From contig NZ_BCTC01000067.1 of assembly GCF_001571085.1 (NCBI RefSeq), positions 1 through 35,424 of the forward strand: a DNA stretch of 35,424 nucleotides, written 5' to 3'. Shown piece after piece: positions 25,323-31,985 of this stretch. The notes below the pieces were generated by a model. That model searched no databases and was not told where the DNA came from. It saw only the letters and a list, made by a program, of their open reading frames with translations. The position numbers and the translations under genes were made by a program. Within the stretch, counting starts at the first letter, position 1, and every line of letters starts with the position of its first letter. Source of the DNA: Azohydromonas lata NBRC 102462 (GTDB lineage: Bacteria > Pseudomonadota > Gammaproteobacteria > Burkholderiales > Burkholderiaceae_C).

Positions 25323-26480
25323 TCAGGGCTTGGGGAAGGTCCCCGGCAGCAGCACGCGCGTGTCCACGCCGCTCAGGTTGCGGTGGCCGCAGAAGGCCAT
25401 GGTCAGGTCCAGCTCCTTGGCGATGATTTCCAGGCAGCGCGTCACGCCCGCCTCGCCCATGGCGCCCAAGCCGTAGAGGAAGGCGCGGCCGATGAGCGTG
25501 CCGCGCGCGCCCAGCGCCCAGGCCTTGAACACGTCCTGCCCGCTGCGCACGCCGCCGTCCATCCAGACCTCGATCTGCTTGCCCACGGCCTCCACGATGG
25601 CGGGCAGGGCTTCGATCGAGCTGGGCGCGCCGTCCAACTGGCGGCCGCCGTGGTTGCTGACGATGAGGGCGTCGGCGCCGGAGTTGGCGGCCAGGCGCGC
25701 GTCTTCCTCGTCCATGATCCCCTTGAGGATCAGCTTGCCGCCCCAGCGCTTCTTGATCCACTCCACGTCGCCCCAGTTCAGGTTGGGGTCGAACTGCTCG
25801 GCCGTCCAGGAGCTCAGGGACGACAGGTCGCCCACCCCGGAAGCGTGGCCGACGATGTTGCCGAAGCTGCGCCGCGGCGTGCCCAGCATGCCCATGCACC
25901 AGCGCGGCTTGGTCGCCAGGTTGATCAGGTTGGCGATGGTGGGCTTGGGCGGCGCGGACAGGCCGTTCTTCAGATCCTTGTGGCGCTGGCCGAGGATTTG
26001 CAGGTCCAGCGTGAGCATCAGCGCCGAGCAGTTGGCGGCCTTGGCGCGGTCGATCAGGCGCTCGATGAAGCCGCGGTCGCGCATCACGTAGAGCTGGAAC
26101 CAGAACGGCTTGGTGGTGTGCGCCGCCACGTCCTCGATGGAGCAGATGCTCATGGTCGAGAGCGTGAAGGGGATGCCGAACTTCTCGGCCGCCTTGGCCG
26201 CGAGGATCTCGCCGTCGGCGTGCTGCATGCCGGTGAGGCCCGTGGGTGCGATGGCCACGGGCATGGCCACGTCGTGGCCCACCATGTTGGCGCGTATGGA
26301 GCGGCCTTCCATGTTCACCGCCACGCGCTGGCGCAGCTTGATCTTGTGGAAGTCGCTCTCGTTGGCGCGGTAGGTGCCTTCGGTCCAGGACCCGCTGTCG
26401 GCGTAGTCGTAGAACATGCGCGGCACGCGGCGCTTGGCCAGCACGCGAAGGTCTTCGACGTTGGTGATCACGCTGCTCAT
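25323..26480 (-). CDS. lldD: L-lactate dehydrogenase / FMN-dependent alpha-hydroxy acid dehydrogenase
   Basis: It oxidises L-lactate (or a related 2-hydroxy acid) to the 2-keto acid, passing electrons to quinone at the inner membrane in this family. The 385-residue protein has the FMN TIM-barrel: YDYADSGSWTE (FMN/substrate loop), VAIAPTGLTG, FTLSTMSICSIEDVA, FWFQLYV, LTLDLQILGQRHKD, KGIMDEEDA, the active-site SNHGGRQLDG (His277, Arg280) and MDGGVRSGQDVFKA. The length is close to E. coli LldD. The ATG at 26480 is preferred over the open upstream extension. A hexanucleotide microsatellite lies 126 to 185 bases upstream, between it and a LysR gene in the same direction. Confidence 0.9.
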   Translation of the reverse strand: MSSVITNVEDLRVLAKRRVPRMFYDYADSGSWTEGTYRANESDFHKIKLRQRVAVNMEGRSIRANMVGHDVAMPVAIAPTGLTGMQHADGEILAAKAAEKFGIPFTLSTMSICSIEDVAAHTTKPFWFQLYVMRDRGFIERLIDRAKAANCSALMLTLDLQILGQRHKDLKNGLSAPPKPTIANLINLATKPRWCMGMLGTPRRSFGNIVGHASGVGDLSSLSSWTAEQFDPNLNWGDVEWIKKRWGGKLILKGIMDEEDARLAANSGADALIVSNHGGRQLDGAPSSIEALPAIVEAVGKQIEVWMDGGVRSGQDVFKAWALGARGTLIGRAFLYGLGAMGEAGVTRCLEIIAKELDLTMAFCGHRNLSGVDTRVLLPGTFPKP

Positions 26481-26605
26481 GGTCTGTCTTGTCCCCGGGG
26501 GTGTTCTGCAATGGGGGCGGATCGTATCGGCGCCGCGCGCGCCACGGCCGGACAAATGTTCAGGCGGCGGCGGAAAGCTGCGCCGCCTTGATCTCCTTGG
26601 TTTGG

Positions 26606-26665
26606 GCCGCTGCCGCTGCCGCTGCCGCTGCCGCTGCCGCTGCCGCTGCCGCTGCCGCTGCCGCG
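26606..26665. repeat. Hexanucleotide microsatellite (GCCGCT)9
   Basis: Nine perfect tandem copies of GCCGCT occupy 26606-26659, followed by a degenerate tenth (GCCGCG). It lies in the 213-base gap between the LysR gene and lldD. Read as protein it gives poly-Ala frames on both strands, but none has a credible start. Copy number could change by slipped-strand replication. Confidence 0.95.
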
Positions 26666-26693
26666 CCGTGGCGGTTGTGTGCAGGCTCGCGGC

Positions 26694-27605
26694 TCAGGCG
26701 GCGCGGCGCACGGCCAGCAGCGCCGTGGCCTGGCGCGAGATGGCCTCGCAGCGCCGGCGCAGCCACTGCGCGAACTGTGGCGCCGCGCCGCTGCCGGCGT
26801 GCGCCAGCACGAGGTACTGGTGCGCGGGCAGGGCGGTGATGGCAAAGGGCGCCACCAGCGCGCCGCTTTCCAGCCAGGCGCGCGCCAGGGACGGCCGCGC
26901 CAGCGCCACGCCCTGGCCGCCCAACGCGGCCTCCAGCGTCAGCCCCAAGTCCAGCAGGCGCGGACCCTCGTCCGGCTCGGCCCAGGGCAGGCCGGCCGCG
27001 GCGAACCACGGCGCCCAGGGCTCCAGCGGCGTGCGCAGCAGCGGCGCGTGGGCCAGGTCGGCGGGGCTGGCCAGCGGCGGCAGCCGCGCCAGCAGCGACG
27101 GCGCGGCCACGGGCAGCACCACGTCGCGCATCAGCTCGATGCCGCCCACGGCGGCCGCGTCGCCATGGCGCACCAGCACGTCGGCCTCGGCGCCCTCGGC
27201 GTCCAGGAAGGGAATGGAGAGCACCACCTCCAGCTCCACCAGCGGGTGGGTGGCGGTGAAGTCCGGCAGCTCAGGGACCAGGATTTGCCGCGCGAAGGTG
27301 GGCGGCGCGCTCACGCGCAGCCGCTGCACGCGCCGCCGTGCCACGCGGTGCTGGGGCGCGGCGGCCAGCAGCCCAAGCGCGGCGCGCACGTGCGAGAGGT
27401 ATTCCTTGCCCGCGGGCGTGAGCGTCAGGCGCGGCCCGCGCTGGAAGAGCGGTGTCCCGAGCAAATCCTCCACCGTGGCGATGCGCTTGCCCACGGCGCT
27501 GGCGGTCACGGCCAGCTCCTCGGCGGCCTTTTCGAACGTGCCCAAGCGTGCCGCGGCCTCGAAGGCGCGCAGGCCGTCTATGGAGGGAAAACGCAGCTCC
27601 GGCAT
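26694..27605 (-). CDS. LysR-type transcriptional regulator (GcvA-like)
   Basis: The 303-residue protein has an N-terminal winged helix-turn-helix: LRAFEAAARLGTFEKAAEELAV-type with TASAVGKRIATVEDLLGTPLFQRGPR and LTPAGKEYL. A periplasmic-binding-type effector domain from about residue 90 follows. The HTH pattern places it near the GcvA group. The start is ATG at 27605. A GTG at 27617 is also in frame but overlaps a -10-like TAGAGT (27616-27621), which favours the later start. It is upstream of lldD in the same direction, so it may regulate lldD, but LysR regulators more often control a divergent gene. The effector is unknown. Confidence 0.9.
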   Translation of the reverse strand: MPELRFPSIDGLRAFEAAARLGTFEKAAEELAVTASAVGKRIATVEDLLGTPLFQRGPRLTLTPAGKEYLSHVRAALGLLAAAPQHRVARRRVQRLRVSAPPTFARQILVPELPDFTATHPLVELEVVLSIPFLDAEGAEADVLVRHGDAAAVGGIELMRDVVLPVAAPSLLARLPPLASPADLAHAPLLRTPLEPWAPWFAAAGLPWAEPDEGPRLLDLGLTLEAALGGQGVALARPSLARAWLESGALVAPFAITALPAHQYLVLAHAGSGAAPQFAQWLRRRCEAISRQATALLAVRRAA

Positions 27606-27653
27606 GGTGGCCGGCACTCTAGCAGTGCCTTCGCGCGGCCCGCGCGCCGTTGG

Positions 27654-28133
27654 TCAGTCGTTGCAGGTGGTGCTGCCGCAGCCGGTCATGGTGCCCTCGG
27701 CCACGGGCTCGCGGGCCAGGCCGGTGGCGGGGTCGAAGCCGACTTGCTCCATGTGGAAGGCCAGGCCCGCGTCCATGGTCGAGGCGTGGGTGGGGAACCA
27801 CTGCGCCAGCTCGGCCACGGCCTGCTTGAGCGGGCCGAAGTCGCCTTCCACCTGCGCCAGCGCCACCACGTTGCGCATCACCTGCAGCACGGCGGCGTGC
27901 TGGAAGGTGTGGCAGTTCTCGGTGGAGAAGCCGGTGGCGGCCATCCAGCGGTCTTCCTGGGCAAAGTGCTCGACGGTGTGGTCCAGCAGTTCCTGGAAGC
28001 GCTGCAGCAACGTGGCCGGTGCGTCGTCCAGCGCGGCTTCGGCCGCGGCGAGCAGGTCCACGAATTCTTGGTGCGTGACGTCCATTTGCGGCTGCTGCAA
28101 AGCCAGCGCATCGGACCAGATCAGGGTCGGCAT
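27654..28133 (-). CDS. Bacteriohemerythrin
   Basis: This oxygen-binding di-iron protein has 159 residues and all seven ligands: His21 (VTHQEF), His56 and Glu60 (HFAQE), His75 and His79 (HTFQH), His116 and Asp121 (HASTMD). It is a stand-alone cytoplasmic domain that may sense, store or deliver oxygen. After the usual four-helix bundle there is a short extra tail ending GCGSTTCND, with two cysteines that could add redox or metal chemistry. The promoter carries CACAAT eight bases before the ATG and an FNR-like palindrome at the class II position, so induction in low oxygen is likely. It is divergent from a YbaN-like gene. Confidence 0.93.
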   Translation of the reverse strand: MPTLIWSDALALQQPQMDVTHQEFVDLLAAAEAALDDAPATLLQRFQELLDHTVEHFAQEDRWMAATGFSTENCHTFQHAAVLQVMRNVVALAQVEGDFGPLKQAVAELAQWFPTHASTMDAGLAFHMEQVGFDPATGLAREPVAEGTMTGCGSTTCND

Positions 28134-28141
28134 GGGGCGCG

Positions 28142-28147
28142 ATTGTG
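28142..28147 (-). promoter_or_regulatory. Candidate -10 element of the hemerythrin gene
   Basis: CACAAT on the minus strand ends eight bases before the hemerythrin ATG (28133). It lies 21 bases downstream of the FNR-like box, close to the 22 expected for class II FNR promoters. This predicts a transcript with almost no leader. Confidence 0.5.
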
Positions 28148-28168
28148 ACCCGTGGCGGGCCGCTGCCC

Positions 28169-28182
28169 TTGAGCCAGCTCAA
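28169..28182. promoter_or_regulatory. FNR/ANR-like palindrome between hemerythrin and ybaN
   Basis: TTGAGCCAGCTCAA keeps the TTGA-N6-TCAA core of FNR/ANR sites. The symmetry extends to 10-base arms around a CA centre (28165-28186). It is centred about 40.5 bases before the predicted hemerythrin transcription start, the activator position. For ybaN it would overlap the -35 region (about -33.5), where binding might repress. The perfect arms could also fold as a hairpin. Confidence 0.65.
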
Positions 28183-28208
28183 GGGCGCGGCCCCGTTACG
28201 ATCGGCGC

Positions 28209-28628
28209 ATGACGACGGAAATCACGAAACCGGCTCCACCGCCGCCGCTGCGGCGCCCGCTGCGCTGGTTGTGGATGGTGGCGGGCGGCCTGAGCCTGGC
28301 GCTGGGCGTGGTGGGTGCCTTCCTGCCGCTGCTGCCCACGGTGCCGTTCGTGTTGCTGGCCGCGTTTTGCTTCTCGCGCGGCAGCGAGCGCTGCGAGCGC
28401 TGGCTGCTGGAGCATCCCCTCTTCGGCCCGCCTGTGCGCCAGTGGCGCGAGCAGCGGGCCGTGCCGCTGCGGGCCAAGCAGATCGCCAGCGTGATGATGG
28501 CCGTCAGCAGCGCGCTGGCCGCGTGGTGGCTGCCATCGCCCTGGCGCTGGATGCCCGCGCTGTGCTGCGCCGGCGTGGCGCTGTGGCTGTGGCGGCTGCC
28601 TACGGCGGTGGCGCGGCCACGGAGCTGA
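28209..28628 (+). CDS. YbaN family (DUF454) inner-membrane protein
   Basis: The 139-residue protein has the DUF454 signature: WMVAGGLSLALGVVGAFLPLLPTVPFVLLAA-type first membrane hairpin with FLPLLPT, then FCFSRGSERCERWLLEHPLFGP, a basic loop QWREQRAVPLRAKQIA and a second hairpin. Function is unknown. TACGAT (28197-28202) ends six bases before the ATG, so the mRNA may be leaderless. It shares its upstream region with the hemerythrin gene and the FNR-like palindrome; related DUF454 genes often occur near heme or oxygen-related genes, which is suggestive only. Confidence 0.85.
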   Translation: MTTEITKPAPPPPLRRPLRWLWMVAGGLSLALGVVGAFLPLLPTVPFVLLAAFCFSRGSERCERWLLEHPLFGPPVRQWREQRAVPLRAKQIASVMMAVSSALAAWWLPSPWRWMPALCCAGVALWLWRLPTAVARPRS

Positions 28629-28782
28629 CAGGGTGCTGACGGTGTGCGCGCCGCAGTCGTGACGCAGGCCACGCCCGGCGCGTGCAAGACTTGCGGCCCG
28701 CGCGGGGCAGGGTGCTTCTGCATCCTGGGTGCAAGCCTACGGTGGTAGATTGCCGCCCTTTGCAAAGAACCGGCCACTCAGC

Positions 28783-29397
28783 ATGTCGCAGACGATACGC
28801 ATCCCAGACTCGCTCCTCGCGCTTGCGCAGCGCGAAGCCGAGTTGATGAGCCGCACCGTGGCTCAGCAGCTCGAACATTGGGCCCGCCTGGGGCTGGCCC
28901 TGGAGGCGTCCGGCGTGACCGCCAGCCAAGTGCGCCACCTGCTCGATATGGAAATGGGCCGCCGCCTGGAGCTGCCCTCGCGCACGCTGCGCCGCGAAGA
29001 GCCCGCGCCCAAGGAACGCAGCCGTGACGCCGACGCCTGGGGCGACGAGGACGACTGCGGCAGCGACCGGCCCGGCGCCGGCAATGGTGGCAACGCCGGC
29101 AACAACGCTGGCGGCAGCAGCAACGCCGGCAACGGCGCCGACGACGAGTACGACGAGGACTACAGCGACGAGGAAGTCGCCGTGGCCATCACCTGCATCA
29201 GCGGCGTGCTGTCGCTGGAGGACGGCGCCGACGAGGCCGACCTCTCCGAGCGCGAGCTGCGCCGCCTCATGGCCGGGCTGCTGCGCCGCCGCCGCCACAT
29301 GAGCCTGTCGGAGCTGGAGGCGCTGAGCGCCGAGCGCCGGCTGCAACTGGCCACCGAGATTGCCTTTGCCGAGCACGCCGCGCGCGGCCGGCGCTGA
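28783..29397 (+). CDS. ParD-like protein with long disordered/acidic extension
   Basis: The 204-residue protein begins MSQTIRIPDSLLALAQREA and MSRTVAQQLEHWARLG, matching the ParD-like (ribbon-helix-helix-type) family. Residues about 95-125 form a Gly/Asn-rich linker (repeats of N-A-G-N), followed by an acidic patch (DDEYDEDYSDEE). A C-terminal helical domain follows (ITCISGVLSLEDGADEADL, ELRRLMAGLLRRRRHMSLSELE). ParD antitoxins are usually about 80 residues, so this is far longer. No toxin gene is adjacent; the next gene, 75 bases on, is exeA. A role as a DNA-binding regulator is as likely as an antitoxin. An upstream ATG at 28729 is less likely. Confidence 0.7.
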   Translation: MSQTIRIPDSLLALAQREAELMSRTVAQQLEHWARLGLALEASGVTASQVRHLLDMEMGRRLELPSRTLRREEPAPKERSRDADAWGDEDDCGSDRPGAGNGGNAGNNAGGSSNAGNGADDEYDEDYSDEEVAVAITCISGVLSLEDGADEADLSERELRRLMAGLLRRRRHMSLSELEALSAERRLQLATEIAFAEHAARGRR

Positions 29398-29472
29398 CGC
29401 CTTGCCGGCGCGTCCCCTCGCGCCTTCTCCGTGTTGCAAGCGGCCCGCGCCGCGTCGTTAGTATCGCTGCCC

Positions 29473-31170
29473 ATGTACGTCGGCCACTTTGGGCTGCGCA
29501 GCGAGCCCTTTTCCATCGCCCCGGACCCGCGCTGCCTCTTCATGAGCGAGCGCCACCGCGAAGCCCTGGCGCACCTGCTCTACGGCGTGCGCGGCGGCGG
29601 CGGTTTTGTATTGCTCACCGGAGAAATCGGGGCGGGCAAGACCACGGTCTGCCGCGCCTTCCTGCAGCAACTGCCGCCGGACTGCCTGGCGGCCTACGTC
29701 TTCAACCCGCGGCTGACGGCCGTGGAGCTGCTGCAGACGGTCTGCGAGGACTTCGGTTTGGGCGCCATCCCGGCCATCACGGTGAAACCGCTGGTGGACG
29801 CGCTCAACGCCTTCCTGCTGCGCGAGCACGCGGCCGGGCGCCAGTGCCTGCTGATCATCGACGAGGCGCAGAACCTCAGCCCCGACCTGCTGGAGCAGCT
29901 GCGGCTGCTCACCAACCTGGAGACCAGCGAGCGCAAGCTGCTGCAGATCGTGCTGGTGGGCCAGCCGGAGCTGCAGCGCACCCTGGCCGGCATGGAGCAG
30001 CTCGCGCAGCGCGTGATCGCCCGCTACCACCTGCAGGCCTTGTCCGAAACCGAGACGCGCCAGTACGTGGAGCACCGCCTGGCCGTGGCCGGCCTCACCG
30101 GGGCGCCGCCCTTCGACGCCGCCGCGCTGCGCCGCATCCACGCGCTCACGCAGGGCGTGCCGCGGCGCATCAACCTGCTGTGCGACCGCGCGCTGCTCGG
30201 CGCCTACGCGCAGGGCCGGCACCAGGTGGACGCGGCCACCGTGCGCCAGGCGGCCGCCGAGGTTTTCAATCTGCCTCCTCCGCGGCGGCAGGGCCTGGCC
30301 GTTGCCACGGCGCTGGCGGGCCTGGTGGCGGTGGGGGCCATGGCCTGGAGCGGGCTGTTTGGGCGTGGCGAAGGGACGGGCGGGGCGGCTGCCGATGCCG
30401 CCGCTGCCGCGTCCGGCGTGGTGGCCTCGGCCGCCTCGTCCGCTTCCGGCGCGGCCCTGGCTGCGGCGTCGGCGGCCTCCGCAGCGGCGGCTGTCGCGAA
30501 GGCGCCGGCCGTGGCCGATGGGCCGGGCACGCCGGCATCCGAGGCCCAGGCGGCCCGGGCCGCCGCCTCCGCGCCGCTGCCGCTGGCCGGATTGCCGTCC
30601 GAAAACGCCGCCTGGCGCGAGCTGGCGGCGCTGTGGAAATGGCCGGTGGAGCAGGCCGACGCCTGTTCCGCCGCCGGGCCGCGCGCCGGCTGCTGGCGCG
30701 GCACGGGCTTGTCGCTGACGCAGTTGCGCCAGTTCGACCGGCCGGGCCTGCTGGCACTGCGCGATGCACAGGGCCGGCCCACTTGGGCGCTGCTGGTGGC
30801 GCTGGACGCGCGCACGGCCACGCTGCGCGCGCACGGGCGCGAGATGAGCGTGCCGCTGGCCGCGCTGGCGCCCCTGTGGCAGGGCGATTGGGCCAGCTTC
30901 TGGCGCGCGCCCGCGGGCTACGAACGCGCGCTGGGCCCTGGGGACAGCGGAGCGCCCGTGGCGGCCCTGGCGGGCCTGCTGGCGCGCGCGCAGGGCCAGC
31001 GCGCCCCGTCCACGCCGCCGCGCCGCCTGGAGGGCGCGCTGCTGGCCGATCTGAAAGCCTTCCAGTTCGCCGCCGGGCTCAAGGCCGACGGCGTGGCGGG
31101 CCCGGCGACCTTCATGCTGCTCAACCGCGCCGCGGGCCTTGACGAGCCGCGGCTGCTCAAGGCTCCCTGA
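29473..31170 (+). CDS. exeA: ExeA/GspA-like AAA ATPase with peptidoglycan-binding domain
   Basis: The ExeA-ExeB (GspA-GspB) complex remodels peptidoglycan to let the secretin assemble in Aeromonas-type secretion. The 565-residue protein has an N-terminal MYVGHFGLRSEPFSIAPDP, Walker A GEIGAGKTT (50-58), Walker B LLIIDEAQNL, ARYHLQALSETET and GVPRRINLLCDRAL of the AAA part (to about 270). A membrane segment follows (about 275-300), then an Ala-rich linker and a C-terminal region ending in a peptidoglycan-binding_1-like repeat (LLADLKAFQFAAGLKADGVAG split by its turn). A -10-like TAGTAT lies eight bases before the ATG. The TGA overlaps the gspB ATG. Confidence 0.9.
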   Translation: MYVGHFGLRSEPFSIAPDPRCLFMSERHREALAHLLYGVRGGGGFVLLTGEIGAGKTTVCRAFLQQLPPDCLAAYVFNPRLTAVELLQTVCEDFGLGAIPAITVKPLVDALNAFLLREHAAGRQCLLIIDEAQNLSPDLLEQLRLLTNLETSERKLLQIVLVGQPELQRTLAGMEQLAQRVIARYHLQALSETETRQYVEHRLAVAGLTGAPPFDAAALRRIHALTQGVPRRINLLCDRALLGAYAQGRHQVDAATVRQAAAEVFNLPPPRRQGLAVATALAGLVAVGAMAWSGLFGRGEGTGGAAADAAAAASGVVASAASSASGAALAAASAASAAAAVAKAPAVADGPGTPASEAQAARAAASAPLPLAGLPSENAAWRELAALWKWPVEQADACSAAGPRAGCWRGTGLSLTQLRQFDRPGLLALRDAQGRPTWALLVALDARTATLRAHGREMSVPLAALAPLWQGDWASFWRAPAGYERALGPGDSGAPVAALAGLLARAQGQRAPSTPPRRLEGALLADLKAFQFAAGLKADGVAGPATFMLLNRAAGLDEPRLLKAP

Positions 31171-31949
31171 TGTCCTACATCCTCAAGGCGCTGCAACGCG
31201 CCGAAGCCGAGCGCAACCGGGGCGCCACGCCGGGGCTCAATACGCCCGTGCTGCCGGTGGCCGCCGAGCCCGCCTCCGAGCCGCGCCGCATGCTGCCCTG
31301 GGCACTGGCGGGCGGGACGGTGGTGGTGGGTGCCGCGCTGGCGTGGTGGCTGTGGCCGGGGGAGCCGCAGCGCGAGGCGGCGGCGCCGTTGGCGGCCGCA
31401 CCGGCCCCCGTCAGCCCGCCTTCCGTCCCTGTGCCCGCACCCGGACCTGCACCCGCGCCCGCGCCCGTCAGCCCGGCGCCCGCGCCGGTGGCGCCCGTGA
31501 CGCAAGCCGTGCCGCCTGCGCCCATCGTGGCCGCGCCGCCTGCGCCTGCGCCGGCGCCTTCCCCCGCGCCGGTTGCGGCGGCACCGGCGCCCGTGCCGCG
31601 TGCGGCCGCTTCAGCGCCAGCCCAGCCTGCGGCGACGGCGCGCGCCACGCCGCCGGCCCAAGCCCCGGCTGCCGCGCCGGCAGTGCCGGCCGCCCCGGCG
31701 GCAGCCCCCGCGCCCGCGGCTGCCGCCGTGACCCTGGCCGAGCTGCCGCCGCAATTGCGCCAGGCCTTGCCGCCCTTGACCCTGGGCGGCGGTATTTATT
31801 CGGCCGAGCCCGCGAACCGGCTGCTGATCGTCAACGGACAAGTGCTGCGGGAAAAGGCACAAATTGCACCGGATTTGTTCCTGGAATCGATTGGCCCGCG
31901 GGCGGCGGTATTCAGGTTTCGGCAGCAGCGGTTTGAGATGAAATATTGA
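31170..31949 (+). CDS. gspB: GspB-like general secretion pathway protein B
   Basis: This 259-residue inner-membrane partner of ExeA begins MSYILKALQRAEAERNRG, the family hallmark. It has one membrane segment (about 42-62), a very long Pro/Ala linker through the periplasm (about 70-190) and a compact C-terminal T2SSB domain (LPPLTLGGGIYSAEPANRLL-like, with LIVNGQVLREKAQI). The ATG overlaps the exeA stop by one base (TGATG). No other type II secretion genes are present in the window, so the pair may act on a secretin encoded elsewhere (type II or pilus). A terminator follows at once. Confidence 0.88.
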   Translation: MSYILKALQRAEAERNRGATPGLNTPVLPVAAEPASEPRRMLPWALAGGTVVVGAALAWWLWPGEPQREAAAPLAAAPAPVSPPSVPVPAPGPAPAPAPVSPAPAPVAPVTQAVPPAPIVAAPPAPAPAPSPAPVAAAPAPVPRAAASAPAQPAATARATPPAQAPAAAPAVPAAPAAAPAPAAAAVTLAELPPQLRQALPPLTLGGGIYSAEPANRLLIVNGQVLREKAQIAPDLFLESIGPRAAVFRFRQQRFEMKY

Positions 31950-31985
31950 GGGGTGGGCAAGGGCTGCCCATCCCAATTGTTTTCT
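31950..31985 (+). terminator. Intrinsic terminator after gspB, possibly bidirectional
   Basis: A ten-base stem (GGGGTGGGCA with TGCCCATCCC, one G-T wobble) with a five-base loop begins right after the gspB TGA. It is followed by the T-rich AATTGTTTTCTT. Read on the minus strand the same stem could also end the convergent PEP-CTERM gene, with a weaker T-tract. Confidence 0.75.

Noticed and set aside
26560-26700. Poly-alanine protein encoded across the GCCGCT tract
   Set aside because: Frames exist on both strands, but none has a credible start; the minus-strand one starts inside the LysR gene in another frame.
28729-29473. Toxin-antitoxin module at the ParD-like gene
   Set aside because: No toxin-sized gene lies on either side; only the ParD-like frame is supported.
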